Below are positions 36,935-45,808 of a DNA stretch of 64,000 nt, piece by piece. The stretch covers positions 124,001-188,000 of the forward strand of contig NZ_CP036298.1 in NCBI RefSeq assembly GCF_007752135.1. The letters are read 5' to 3'. The notes below the pieces were generated by a model. The model searched no databases. It was not told where the DNA came from and worked only from the letters and a program-made list of their open reading frames with translations. The DNA comes from Aureliella helgolandensis (lineage in GTDB: Bacteria > Planctomycetota > Planctomycetia > Pirellulales > Pirellulaceae). A program made the translations under genes and the position numbers. Numbering within the stretch: the stretch's first letter is position 1; every line of letters starts with the position of its first letter.

Positions 36935-38462
36935 GAATGGCACTTAATCGGCGTAAGTCCTATGCCTCCCCGGGTTTGTATTCGCTTCTTGGCTTTTGCA
37001 TCAGCTTGTATTTCTTCGGTCTTCGCTTGAGCACCCTGGGCTCGTAGCGGTCCGGTCGATTGCCAACTGCGTGTTGCAAGCAGCAGCGGTACAACACAGT
37101 GCATAATTCATCGGCGTTGCTGATTAGGCCTAGAACCGGAAGCATATCCGTCACCGTTGTCAGTGTTGACTTGAAACTGATATGCCAAGGTTGAACGTCG
37201 CCTTCGACGGCCGCTTCAGACATCACCCCGCGAATCAAATTGTAAGCCAACATGTGCGTCCGAATTTCGTTCCGCACTCGATGCGGCTTTTTACAGCGCA
37301 AGTGTTCCATCTGCATGACCGTTTTCAAGCTCCGTAAATGAAGTTCTGCTTGCCACCTTCTACGGAACAGGGCCGCGATGTCCTCCCTCGTGTACTCCGT
37401 ATCGTCCGACAGCGATGTGTGAACGATAATCTCGCGAGTGCGAAATCCGTTGTTCTCAACTCGGATACGGATCTCGCGAATGGTGATGAAGTCCGGGTAC
37501 GTCTCGTACTCTTCAATGCTCATCCAGTCGGGACGAGCTGGCTTGTCGATTTGGATGGAGTGATCGTCTTTGCCGTAACGAATTCCAGTCCGAAAATCTG
37601 ACTTGCGCAACTGGTGTTTGCGAACAACGACGTGTGCACCACGTTGAATCATCCTCGCCATCTCGAACCAACCCGCATAGGCGCGATCAGCTAGGAAAAC
37701 ATCGGTTTCTTCGATGATTGCGTCGATCTGACGAAACAAACTTACTTCGTGAGTGAACTTACCTTTGTATCGGCCCATCGCCATGTCGAGCACAACGCCA
37801 GTCGACAACGCGAACAGTACAACGACTCGCAAGATCGGAAATCCACAACCGGGTGCTTGACTACTAAGTTGCGGGTAGGCGGCTTGATTCTCCGACGTGT
37901 CTGCCATCGTGACGGTGGCACCATCGGCGGTGATCACGCGGTGCCCCAGCCATCGCCAATGGTCGGGACTGCTGTCTTCAATCGCAAGTCCGCTGGCCGT
38001 CACAAGACGTTGCATGGATTGCTCGTCGATTTTGTCTCGAGCAATGCAGTAAGCACCGGTTTCGGCAGAGCAAGCAGTTTGGTTGTTGGCGACTCGATGG
38101 GTGATCAGCTTGGCGACCGCAGAGACGCAGCCGTGGTGGATGCTCATGACTTGCGAGAGGAAGACCCACAGCGTGACCGATGTGTTGTAAACTCTGGCCG
38201 AATCGAGAATGGCACTTGCATTGCCAAAGACTGACGCGATAGTCTCTTTGGAGATCAAGGCGGCGAAGTAAAGATCGCCGTGTTGGCGCGCATGTTGGAC
38301 TCGACAGCGGAACGAATCAAACGGATGATGGCACACGGGGGCTTCCTTGCTTGGTGTGTTCGGGAGGTAAGATTACCCAAACTCATCGCAAGTGAAGCCC
38401 CCTGCTGTCAATCGAACTTAACTCTAGAAGCACCAGTACCTTAGGCCGATTAAGTGCCATTC
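36935..38462 (-). mobile_element. IS4-family insertion sequence, copy 2
   Basis: 1528 bp, the same length and, line by line, the same sequence as copy 1, which implies very recent transposition or gene conversion. It is flanked by GTGTCCGACAC on both sides (36924-36934 and 38463-38473). It lies in the same strand orientation as copy 1, although its host miniature element is in the opposite orientation. Confidence 0.93.
36960..38336 (-). CDS. IS4-family DDE transposase, copy 2
   Basis: 458 residues, identical in amino-acid sequence to the transposase at 16992-18368, with the same intact DDE residues and IS4 signature. The frame is uninterrupted. The two identical genes can act on either element in trans. 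Confidence 0.95.
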   Translation of the reverse strand: MCHHPFDSFRCRVQHARQHGDLYFAALISKETIASVFGNASAILDSARVYNTSVTLWVFLSQVMSIHHGCVSAVAKLITHRVANNQTACSAETGAYCIARDKIDEQSMQRLVTASGLAIEDSSPDHWRWLGHRVITADGATVTMADTSENQAAYPQLSSQAPGCGFPILRVVVLFALSTGVVLDMAMGRYKGKFTHEVSLFRQIDAIIEETDVFLADRAYAGWFEMARMIQRGAHVVVRKHQLRKSDFRTGIRYGKDDHSIQIDKPARPDWMSIEEYETYPDFITIREIRIRVENNGFRTREIIVHTSLSDDTEYTREDIAALFRRRWQAELHLRSLKTVMQMEHLRCKKPHRVRNEIRTHMLAYNLIRGVMSEAAVEGDVQPWHISFKSTLTTVTDMLPVLGLISNADELCTVLYRCCLQHAVGNRPDRYEPRVLKRRPKKYKLMQKPRSEYKPGEA

Positions 38463-38562
38463 GTGTCCGACACCAAAATTGCAAAGCACCCGCAGGGCCG
38501 TTCCGGCTTTTGGTGTCGGACACCTTTTTCCGGGCAACCCGAAATTAAGCTTTGACAATGCA

Positions 38563-39276
38563 CTACGCCAGTGGCCATTGTTTTCCCAGGCTCTCTTGCT
38601 GAATCTTGGTTAACTGCTTGATTCCGGCTTTGGCGAGCTTGATTAAGGCAGCGAGCTCGTCGTCGTCAAACGTTGCTTCCTCCCCCGTGCCTTGAATCTC
38701 TACGAATTGACCTTTGCCCGTCATGACAACGTTCATGTCGACGGCGGCGGCAAAGTCTTTCTCGTAGTCGAGATCTAGGGTGGGTTTTCCATTGACAATT
38801 CCCACGCTGATGGCGGCAATGCTATCCCGCAGTGGATGCTCCGCGGGAGGCGTTTTGCGGAACTCTGGGTAGAGTGCATCGGCCAGTGCTAGAAAGCCTC
38901 CGGTGATGCTGGCGGTCCGCGTCCCACCATCGGCTTGCAGAACATCGCAGTCCACCGTAACCATTCGCTCTCCGAGTCGCTCGAGGTCGACCACAGCCCG
39001 CAAGCTACGACCGATTAAACGTTGGATCTCTGTGGTGCGTCCATCGACCTTGCCATCGCGATCTCGACGCTTACGACGATTGGTGCTGTGGGGCAACATG
39101 TTGTATTCGGCAGTAACCCAGCCTTTACCAGACCCCGCCAGCCAGGGTGGCACGCCATCTTCGATGCTGGCAGTGCAGAGCACAATCGTGTCGCCACTTT
39201 GGTAGAGCACCGACCCGGGGCTGCTACGAGTGTACTTGCGTTTAACCTTGACGGGACGAATCGATTGAGTGGACAT
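38563..39276 (-). CDS. rph: Ribonuclease PH
   Basis: 237 residues, the usual length. Phosphorolytic 3'-5' exoribonuclease that trims tRNA 3' ends. The start RPVKVKRKYTRSSPGSVLYQSGDT and the core GWVTAEYNMLPHST, RRKRRDRDGKVDGRTTEIQRLIGRSLRA (in part: GRTTEIQRLIGRSLRA) and DCDVLQADGGTRTASITG are typical. The stop codon is formed at the edge of the inserted miniature element, so the last residues may differ from relatives. The gene is divergent from the SDR gene. Cytoplasmic. Confidence 0.95.
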   Translation of the reverse strand: MSTQSIRPVKVKRKYTRSSPGSVLYQSGDTIVLCTASIEDGVPPWLAGSGKGWVTAEYNMLPHSTNRRKRRDRDGKVDGRTTEIQRLIGRSLRAVVDLERLGERMVTVDCDVLQADGGTRTASITGGFLALADALYPEFRKTPPAEHPLRDSIAAISVGIVNGKPTLDLDYEKDFAAAVDMNVVMTGKGQFVEIQGTGEEATFDDDELAALIKLAKAGIKQLTKIQQESLGKQWPLA

Positions 39277-39463
39277 GCTGCGAGAACTCGGATGGTAAGA
39301 AGGGCCGTGCCAGCCGCTTGAGGCCAGGTGCTGTGGGGGATCGCTGAATACTCAATACCGTACCGAGTCGGGGTTAGTCTGACCAGATGCAATGGTCGAA
39401 TATGCTAGACTCGGTTCTTCCCTAGGCCTGTCCCCCTACGACCATTGAAGGAAGCAATCGAGA

Positions 39464-40249
39464 ATGTCTGCTATCGAGTTACCTGGAATCGCTCAGTTTC
39501 GTTTGGATGGGCAATCAGCTATTGTGACGGGCGGTTCCAAGGGGTTGGGACTGGCCATCGCGGCGGGCTTTGCCTCGGCGGGTGCCAACCTATTGTTGGT
39601 GAGTCGCAATGGCGACGAGGCAAGCCAGCAAGCTGCTTTGATCGCGGAACACTACCAAGTTGAGTGCCTGGGAGTAGCCGCCGATGTGACCGACGCGGCA
39701 GCCGTCGAGCGTGCGGTGTCGCTGGCGCGGCAACGCTGGGACAAAGTCGATATTCTGGTCAACAGTGCGGGGATCAATATTCGTGGGCCGATTGATGAAC
39801 TAACGCCCGATCAATTCGACCAGGTGATTAGGACCAACGTGCATGGTACCTGGACGGCCTGCCGAGCGGTCGTGCCCACGATGAAGCAAGCCAAATCTGG
39901 CCGCATTATCAATCTGGCTAGCACGCTAGGTGTGGTGGGACTCGCCAATCGTACTCCCTACGCCAGTAGCAAGGGTGCCGTGGTTCAAATGACGCGAGCC
40001 CTGGGACTTGAGTTGGCACCCTTTGGAATTACATGCAATGCCATCTGCCCGGGCCCCTTTTTGACGGAGATGAACGTGCCTATTGCCGATAGCGAAGAGG
40101 CGAAGAAATTCATTGTGGGTGCGGTGGCTCTGGACCGTTGGGGCCGACTTGAAGAGATTCAGGGTTCGGCGATCTATTTGGCGAGTCGGGCCAGCAGCTT
40201 TACCACCGGCAGCCTGCTTACCGTGGATGGCGGGTGGACGGCGCGCTGA
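39464..40249 (+). CDS. SDR family oxidoreductase (gluconate 5-dehydrogenase-like)
   Basis: 261 residues. TGGSKGLGLAI is the cofactor loop, NSAGINIRG the NAG region, YASSKGAVVQMT the catalytic Tyr/Lys, and CPGPFLTEMN the substrate loop. The best general match is to gluconate/3-oxoacyl-type SDRs, but the substrate is not certain. It is divergent from rph with a 187-base gap. Cytoplasmic. Confidence 0.85.
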   Translation: MSAIELPGIAQFRLDGQSAIVTGGSKGLGLAIAAGFASAGANLLLVSRNGDEASQQAALIAEHYQVECLGVAADVTDAAAVERAVSLARQRWDKVDILVNSAGINIRGPIDELTPDQFDQVIRTNVHGTWTACRAVVPTMKQAKSGRIINLASTLGVVGLANRTPYASSKGAVVQMTRALGLELAPFGITCNAICPGPFLTEMNVPIADSEEAKKFIVGAVALDRWGRLEEIQGSAIYLASRASSFTTGSLLTVDGGWTAR

Positions 40250-40350
40250 CCCTGTTTTCGCCCCGCATTGAGCGAAGTTTGGAACGGAAAATGCAGTGAT
40301 CGAGAACTCACGATCAAAATGACAGTCCGTTCCTTTTAGGCAGGCATGCA

Positions 40351-41046
40351 ATGCTTCTCTACCTTCTGTTTTTTGCTCCGGTTTTGCTGCTGGCACTGGC
40401 CGCACAGTGGATGGTCAAGTCGGCGTATGCTCGCATGAGTCAGGTTCCAGCCTCGATGAGCGGCTTTCAGGCAGCGCGGCGGATTTTAGACAATAGCGGG
40501 TTGCACAATGTTGCCATTGAGCAGGTTCCGGGGGAGTTGTCGGATCACTACGACCCACGGGCAAAGGTCTTGCGACTCAGCCCCGGTGTTTACAGTGGTT
40601 CCTCGATGGCGTCAGTCGGCATCGCTGCACATGAAGTCGGCCACGCGCTGCAGGATGCTCGTCATTACGCGCCGCTAGTACTGCGAAATCTCGCGGTACC
40701 CGCCGCCAGTATCGGTAGTGGCCTGGGTTCTATCGTGCTGAGCCTGGGCTTGTTCCTACTGTTCACATCGCTGGCTCCCCTGGGCAAGCTGATGTTTCTA
40801 GCTGGGTTAGTCGGCTTGGCTGCAGTGGCGGTTTTTCAGCTCATCAATCTCCCCGTGGAGTTCGATGCAAGTTCCCGCGCGAAAGTGGAATTGGTGAACC
40901 TGGGTATCGTGTCTCACTCCGAGATTCACAATGTCAGCAAGGTGCTCAACGCGGCTGCGTTGACCTATGTTGCCGCTACCCTGCAATCGATCATGACGCT
41001 CGCCTACTACATCTTCTACTACATGAGCGCCAGCCGCCGGGATTAG
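40351..41046 (+). CDS. Membrane zinc metallopeptidase (YugP-like)
   Basis: 231 residues with an HExxH zinc site, H94-E-V-G-H98 (AAHEVGHALQD), and three or more hydrophobic stretches (N-terminal, about 130-165, C-terminal). The family (Zn_peptidase_2, YugP) is widespread and poorly characterised; it is probably a membrane protease in quality control. Begins 101 bases after the SDR. Its 3' end converges on the sigma factor gene. Confidence 0.88.
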   Translation: MLLYLLFFAPVLLLALAAQWMVKSAYARMSQVPASMSGFQAARRILDNSGLHNVAIEQVPGELSDHYDPRAKVLRLSPGVYSGSSMASVGIAAHEVGHALQDARHYAPLVLRNLAVPAASIGSGLGSIVLSLGLFLLFTSLAPLGKLMFLAGLVGLAAVAVFQLINLPVEFDASSRAKVELVNLGIVSHSEIHNVSKVLNAAALTYVAATLQSIMTLAYYIFYYMSASRRD

Positions 41047-41138
41047 GAGGATGCGAGGGGCCGTGCGGGCTTGGCGAGAGGACTCGTAACTGACGAGTGC
41101 GCATCGTCCACCAAGTGGGGCGGGTGCGACTCGGCTGG

Positions 41139-41792
41139 CTACGAGTCGTTGGCGAGCTCGGGAAAGACTTCTTCGTTGAGGTTCTGTCGACCAACCAGAG
41201 ATTTGGTGCGAGTTAGAAAGTCCGATTTGAAATTGGCCACTTGCTGTTCGGTGAGGCTGAGATGCTCAGCGACTTCTTTGTTTCCAAGTCCGACGACGAA
41301 CAGCAGTTCGATGCACATCAGCTTGGTCCAGTCCCCGCGCTCCTTCCATTTGTCGATCTGCGATTTTAAAGCGTCGATGAGCGCTTGCTCCTCGAGATGC
41401 ACACGCTCCCCGCTCCGCGCAATGCTGCTAGCTCCCCTGCCCCGCCCCGAAACGATCTGCCAAGGGGAGGACGAATTTTCCTGGGCGTTTTGGGTCAAGG
41501 AAATGGCGGGACGGCGTCCTTCGCGGCGCAGGCAATCGGTCAACTTGTAAGCGCAGATCGAAAACAGATAACTTTCCAGCGGACGTCGACGGTCGTAATT
41601 CGGAAGACTGTTCAAAAAACCAATGAACGTTTCCTGAACAATATCTTCGCTCGTGCTGCGATTGCGAATTCGACTTTCCACAAACGCCAGCAGACGCCCC
41701 TCGTACCGCGCGATCAAGTCCTCCCAGGCGCGGTCTTCTCCTTGACTAATGCGGTCAACCAGAATTTGCTCGGCGGTATTGGTTCCGCTCAT
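41139..41792 (-). CDS. ECF-type RNA polymerase sigma factor
   Basis: 217 residues. Region 2 is visible around residues 20-90 (LIARYEGRLLAFVESRI, DIVQETFIGF) and region 4 near 150-205, with helix-turn-helix NKEVAEHLSLTEQQVANFKSDF. It is longer than most ECFs because of a spacer (about 95-130) between the regions. No anti-sigma gene lies beside it, so control must be from elsewhere. The hairpin CGACTCG-gctggcta-CGAGTCG (41127-41148) overlaps its stop codon. Confidence 0.85.
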   Translation of the reverse strand: MSGTNTAEQILVDRISQGEDRAWEDLIARYEGRLLAFVESRIRNRSTSEDIVQETFIGFLNSLPNYDRRRPLESYLFSICAYKLTDCLRREGRRPAISLTQNAQENSSSPWQIVSGRGRGASSIARSGERVHLEEQALIDALKSQIDKWKERGDWTKLMCIELLFVVGLGNKEVAEHLSLTEQQVANFKSDFLTRTKSLVGRQNLNEEVFPELANDS

Positions 41793-42185
41793 CGATTCTG
41801 CGTTCCTTGGATAAAGTTGAGAGGGTAGACGGAATGTAGTCTAGCTCGCTTTCGACTTGGGGAAAAGTCACTGAGGCTGAGCCGTCCTTGGATCAGAGAC
41901 CAATTTTCGTCGTAGTGGATTGTTGGTTGAGTCGTGTTTTCAGTTTTCCCGTGAGGGTAGCGCCCCGCATCACGCAGAAGCGGTACCACCCTTCCTTGCT
42001 CAATGCGGCAGGATGCCATTGTACACCCGCCGCGTGAGCAAGGCTGGATTCGTTGTTGCTGCACATCGGTTCGAGGGCGACTTAACCAGGACTGGAATTG
42101 AAGCGGCCGCTAACTCCACAGATCACGACGCGTGGGTTTGCTACTGAGATGCGAAGACCAAAAGTGTTTCTGAACTCGGGAGCGA
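41793..42185. other. Intergenic region with a dispersed repeat forming an inverted pair
   Basis: About 390 bases, no gene. A repeat unit like those at 23.3-23.6 kb runs from about 41935 to 42020. Its end CCTTGCTCAATGCGGCAGG (41994-42012) faces an inverted copy of the same core, CCGCCGCGTGAGCAAGG (42027-42043). The two can fold into a near-perfect hairpin with a loop of about 14 bases. Confidence 0.6.
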
Positions 42186-43652
42186 CTAGCGCCGCGACCA
42201 GATGAACGCAGTGAGGCCTACTGCACTGGCCCCGATGACCAAGAGAATTACCGGGCCCCATGCCAGTTGATTCATCCGCACGCTGGAAGTGTGTTGCATT
42301 GCAGGAGCCACGGGCACGTGCTCCATCTGCACTTCACCCTCGATGAAATGTAGTGGGGCAGTCGTGGGCGTTGAAGAGGTTACGGAGACGTGGTGGTAAT
42401 TAGGGGCTGGATGCCGGGTGTGCGCCGGAGGGTAGGATGCTGTCCAGGTGACCGCTTGAGGCGGGCTGGGGGGGAGCGGAATCATGGTCGAAACGTCAGG
42501 TTCTGGGGCAAACACTTCGGGAGGGGCTGGCACGGAGGGGGCGACATCGTGAAGCCTTTCGGCGTGAACTGGAACTCCTTCACGATGCACTTTTAAAGAA
42601 ACGAAGGATAGCAACACCAAGGCTGGAAGCACGAAGATGCAGAGCAGGATGGCAAGGGGGAACAGGCTACGTCGCTTTCTTGAGTGGTGGGAGGGGCGCG
42701 CCGCTTCTTCAGCAGGGTGTCCACCACCCAGAGACGCTAGCTTAGGGGCGCCTCGCCAGCTGCGGAGCGCTAGGTGAATCAATCCTACCAGGGCGAGGCA
42801 GGTAATCAGGCTAGTTGCCAAGACGCCCAGCCGCTCGCGTTGAACCGATTGCTTGTACCAATTGAGGATTTGCAAACGCTGTGCGGGTGTGGTGGAGACC
42901 GATACCCATTTTCGGTACATCGGCTCTCCACCAGTTTCCAGTTCGGCCGTGTATCCCTCCAGGTCATTGATGAGATTCAGGCGGATGTAGGCGTCATCAA
43001 CGAGAGCCGAAATTTGGGCATAGGCACCAGGCTCTTTTACCACGACGCGATCCACATACTCGCGGACCGACGCCAGCAGAGGCTCTTTCAATGCTCCGTC
43101 CAATTCGCTCTCCGCATTGGTCGGCAACGAGCCTACCGGCCAGAGGTGAACTGACGGTGAGTAGTCTGGCTCGCTTACGATCCAGGCGGGGTAATCTGGC
43201 GGCAGCAGCGATTTGAGGTTGGGTTCCACTGACAGCCGACGGGGTTCCCTGGCTGGGATGTCCGCTGGCACGCTCAACGTCGCAGTGGCTGTCTGCTCAG
43301 CTTGGTTGGCTGGTGGAGGGGCTGTTTCGACGACTTCGACTTGAATGTCTTGGCTGGTTTCTCCCTCGACCGCTTCTCCCTCTACTTCAGCAGCCTCTGT
43401 GACGGTAGTTTCCGTGGGGATTGGAGCTGAGTCGGCTGAGTCAGCGACTGCAGCTTCCACGTCGGGCGTCTCTCCAATCAGCAGTGGACTTGGAGCACGC
43501 CCCGCATCCGGAGACGTTACATGCAAGTTCAACGTGACTTGAGCGTCGACGTCGCTCACCAGAGCGCCGACGAGCAGCGCAACCAGTGCCCAGACCAGGT
43601 GGCGGTCCCGGAGAGGTGTTGATGGCAACGTTGTGTTTCGGTTTTGGCTCAT
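42186..43652 (-). CDS. Membrane protein of unknown function, acidic/proline-rich
   Basis: 488 residues; I do not recognise a family. An N-terminal hydrophobic segment (LVWALVALLVGALVSDVDAQ) looks like a signal peptide. An acidic, Ala/Thr/Glu-rich part (about 50-130) follows, then a folded region of about 120 residues with VNLINDLEGYTAELE. Two internal membrane segments (LGVLATSLITCLALVGLIHLAL; FPLAILLCIFVLPALVLLSFV) and a C-terminal one (LAWGPVILLVIGASAVGLTAF) come next, with a Pro-rich linker between. It begins 26 bases after the kinase gene and should be part of the same operon. Probably an envelope partner of the kinase. Confidence 0.7.
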   Translation of the reverse strand: MSQNRNTTLPSTPLRDRHLVWALVALLVGALVSDVDAQVTLNLHVTSPDAGRAPSPLLIGETPDVEAAVADSADSAPIPTETTVTEAAEVEGEAVEGETSQDIQVEVVETAPPPANQAEQTATATLSVPADIPAREPRRLSVEPNLKSLLPPDYPAWIVSEPDYSPSVHLWPVGSLPTNAESELDGALKEPLLASVREYVDRVVVKEPGAYAQISALVDDAYIRLNLINDLEGYTAELETGGEPMYRKWVSVSTTPAQRLQILNWYKQSVQRERLGVLATSLITCLALVGLIHLALRSWRGAPKLASLGGGHPAEEAARPSHHSRKRRSLFPLAILLCIFVLPALVLLSFVSLKVHREGVPVHAERLHDVAPSVPAPPEVFAPEPDVSTMIPLPPSPPQAVTWTASYPPAHTRHPAPNYHHVSVTSSTPTTAPLHFIEGEVQMEHVPVAPAMQHTSSVRMNQLAWGPVILLVIGASAVGLTAFIWSRR

Positions 43653-43678
43653 GGCAGTTTCTTCCCAAGCAATATTTT

Positions 43679-45808
43679 TTAGGCAGCTTGTGAGGTGTGT
43701 GAGTGCAAGCGTTCAGCCGAGTTGATCCAAGGACTGGAGAGCTGAATGGCGATGGAGGTGCAAGCAGCAATCAAGGCTCCACAGGGATGCGGAAAGGGGA
43801 TGATCAAATGCACCACACCAGCCATGAGTATGCTCCAGATCACGGGCCAAATGCTAAATCGAGTACGACGAAGCGGATCGACTTGTTTCCACCAGTGAGT
43901 CAGCCCCATGACGAGCGGGAAGTAGGCGAGGAATGCAGGCAGCAAGGGCTGCTGTTGGGCATCAAAGAATCCGTGCCAGTGTCGGACCGGAAACTCCCGC
44001 CAGCCTTCTTGGGCAATGGAGCTCCATGGGACCATCAGGAATTCAGCCAAGGCGTAGGCAAACAGGCCAATCGCAAAACCGCAGGTCAACTGAACGAAAC
44101 TGCGGATGGCCCAATCGCCCTCTTCGGCCTGCCAGCGTTTGCCGAGGCCGATGGAGATCCAGGCGGTTGCCAGTGAGACCAGTGCGATCCATACCGTCCC
44201 AATGAGGACCGGTTGGGTCGGATTGCCAGCACCAATTTGAAACAGGACCGCCAGAGCACTGCAGACTCCGATCACGGCACTGGCGCCAAGCCAGCTGCCT
44301 GTGACCTCGCTCCACACGCTTCCGCGTCGCACGTGAGCCAATTGCATCCGCCGGGCGAGTCGCCATTGCTTGTGGCTCATCGGGCGACTGACTTTGGGGC
44401 GATTGACTCTCTGGGGTTGCGGGACGGACTGGGCTACTGCCGGAGTTGGCATGGTGGGGGAGACGCCGTAAACAGGCTGAGCAGCAACTGGCGGCGTGGA
44501 ATGCGGGCTGTGCCTAGGGCCAGTCGATCGATGCGCGCCCGCTCCAGTGCCATTCAATAGCCACCACACTGCATAGTACGGGACGTACAACATCAGCCCG
44601 AGCATGAACAGCCCGACGAATTCGCCCGCGCTGAAGATGCAAAAGATGACGGCCAACGCTAACAGCGCGGCGCGCGCCCCGCCGTTGAGGTTGAGGTGGC
44701 TCCACCAATGGTTGATGCGGAGCCAGCCGGTGTGGATGCCGCGCGCGATCGGCTCCTTGAATTTAACCGAGGTGATGGTTGGCTGTGAAGGTTGACGTTG
44801 CTGCGGTTGGCTGGCGGCAGCAGCGCTGGCGGATGCCTCAGGCTGGGGCTCCAGAGAGCGTTCGGGACGATTCGCACTCCACGGCTGATTAAAAGCGGCT
44901 GCCTGAGGCTGCGGAGATGAAGTGTGAGGTGCCGTTTGAGCAAAGGATGGATTGGTTGATTGGGAGCCGACGACTGGCGGTAGTCCGGTAGGTCGTGTCC
45001 GAACTAGCAAGTAGCGGTCGTCAACTTCCATTCCCAGGGGACGCACCATGTCTCGCACATCGCTAAAACGCTGAGCGGGGTTTTTGACCAGCGCGCTGGC
45101 GATGACCTCCCGTAACGGCGAGGGGACTAGGGAGAGATCTGGATCGGAGGTCAGGTGTTTCATGATGATCTCTTGACTGCTCTCGCCGTCAAAGGGAACC
45201 ATGCCCGTTGCCAGCTCGTACAGGATGACACCGAGCGCGTAGATGTCGATCTCTTTACCGTACTCGCCTTTGCCGATCTCTGGAGCCATGTAGTGGAACG
45301 TGCCCACGCTTTCGGTTTGGCCTCCGCGACGCGAGCAGGAGATGAACTTCGACAGGCCATAGTCGCCTATTTTGACGATTCCCTCGTCTTCAAAAATATT
45401 GGCCGGCTTGAGATCGCGGTGCACAATGCCGTGGTCATGGAGATAAGCTACGCCAGCGGCGATCTGGCCGAACCAACGGTTGAGCTCCTCGCGAGGTAAA
45501 CCTTGAGGGTGGTTTTCGATCACGTCGCGGAGGCTGCGACCCGATACGAATTCCATCACAATCCAGCCCTGGCTCTCCTCGTCGAACTTGATGTCGTACA
45601 AGGCAATGAGGTTGGGGTGCTTGAGGTTCATGCACTGCCGAACCCCTCGGACCTCGACATCCAAGTTGCGTTGGATCTGCTTTAGGGCAACTTCCTTACC
45701 CGCATCGTTGATCGCGAAGTAGACTTCACCGAATCCACCAACGCCCACCCCGCGCTTGATGGTGAAACCGCTCAAGGGCTGATCGCCGTTGCCAAATCTA
45801 AATTTCAT
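43679..45808 (-). CDS. Ser/Thr protein kinase with C-terminal membrane segments
   Basis: 709 residues from the ATG at 45808, chosen because AAGGA lies seven bases upstream. The kinase domain (about 10-275) has glycine loop GVGVGGFGEVYFA, K43, HRDLKPAN (130-137), D149-Y-G in place of DFG, and APE (175-177). A Gln/Pro/Ser-rich linker (about 300-370) leads to roughly eight hydrophobic segments. It phosphorylates Ser/Thr; the DYG variant is seen in some active kinases. It lies between the unknown membrane gene and an intergenic repeat; the FHA gene is 439 bases upstream on the same strand. Together they suggest a phospho-threonine signalling unit at the inner membrane. Confidence 0.9.
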   Translation of the reverse strand: MKFRFGNGDQPLSGFTIKRGVGVGGFGEVYFAINDAGKEVALKQIQRNLDVEVRGVRQCMNLKHPNLIALYDIKFDEESQGWIVMEFVSGRSLRDVIENHPQGLPREELNRWFGQIAAGVAYLHDHGIVHRDLKPANIFEDEGIVKIGDYGLSKFISCSRRGGQTESVGTFHYMAPEIGKGEYGKEIDIYALGVILYELATGMVPFDGESSQEIIMKHLTSDPDLSLVPSPLREVIASALVKNPAQRFSDVRDMVRPLGMEVDDRYLLVRTRPTGLPPVVGSQSTNPSFAQTAPHTSSPQPQAAAFNQPWSANRPERSLEPQPEASASAAAASQPQQRQPSQPTITSVKFKEPIARGIHTGWLRINHWWSHLNLNGGARAALLALAVIFCIFSAGEFVGLFMLGLMLYVPYYAVWWLLNGTGAGAHRSTGPRHSPHSTPPVAAQPVYGVSPTMPTPAVAQSVPQPQRVNRPKVSRPMSHKQWRLARRMQLAHVRRGSVWSEVTGSWLGASAVIGVCSALAVLFQIGAGNPTQPVLIGTVWIALVSLATAWISIGLGKRWQAEEGDWAIRSFVQLTCGFAIGLFAYALAEFLMVPWSSIAQEGWREFPVRHWHGFFDAQQQPLLPAFLAYFPLVMGLTHWWKQVDPLRRTRFSIWPVIWSILMAGVVHLIIPFPHPCGALIAACTSIAIQLSSPWINSAERLHSHTSQAA

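Larger units (their letters stand above)
36875..38563. repeat. Palindromic miniature element, copy 2, interrupted by the IS element
   Basis: Left end CTGCGTTGTCAA (36875-36886, two changes from the consensus GTGCATTGTCAA) and right end TTGACAATGCAC (38552-38563), both flanked by TA. Without the IS and one target duplication it is 150 bp. Its orientation equals that of copy 3. The right TA plus the preceding C (38563-38565) forms the stop codon of rph on the minus strand. Like copy 3 it lies between two convergent genes. Confidence 0.85.

Noticed and set aside
16967-38462. Composite transposon formed by the two IS copies
   Set aside because: Each IS has its own flanking 11-bp duplication and sits in a normally structured miniature element; the outer flanks together would give a B-arm/loop/B-arm combination, which is not a normal element. 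The interior is ordinary chromosomal genes.
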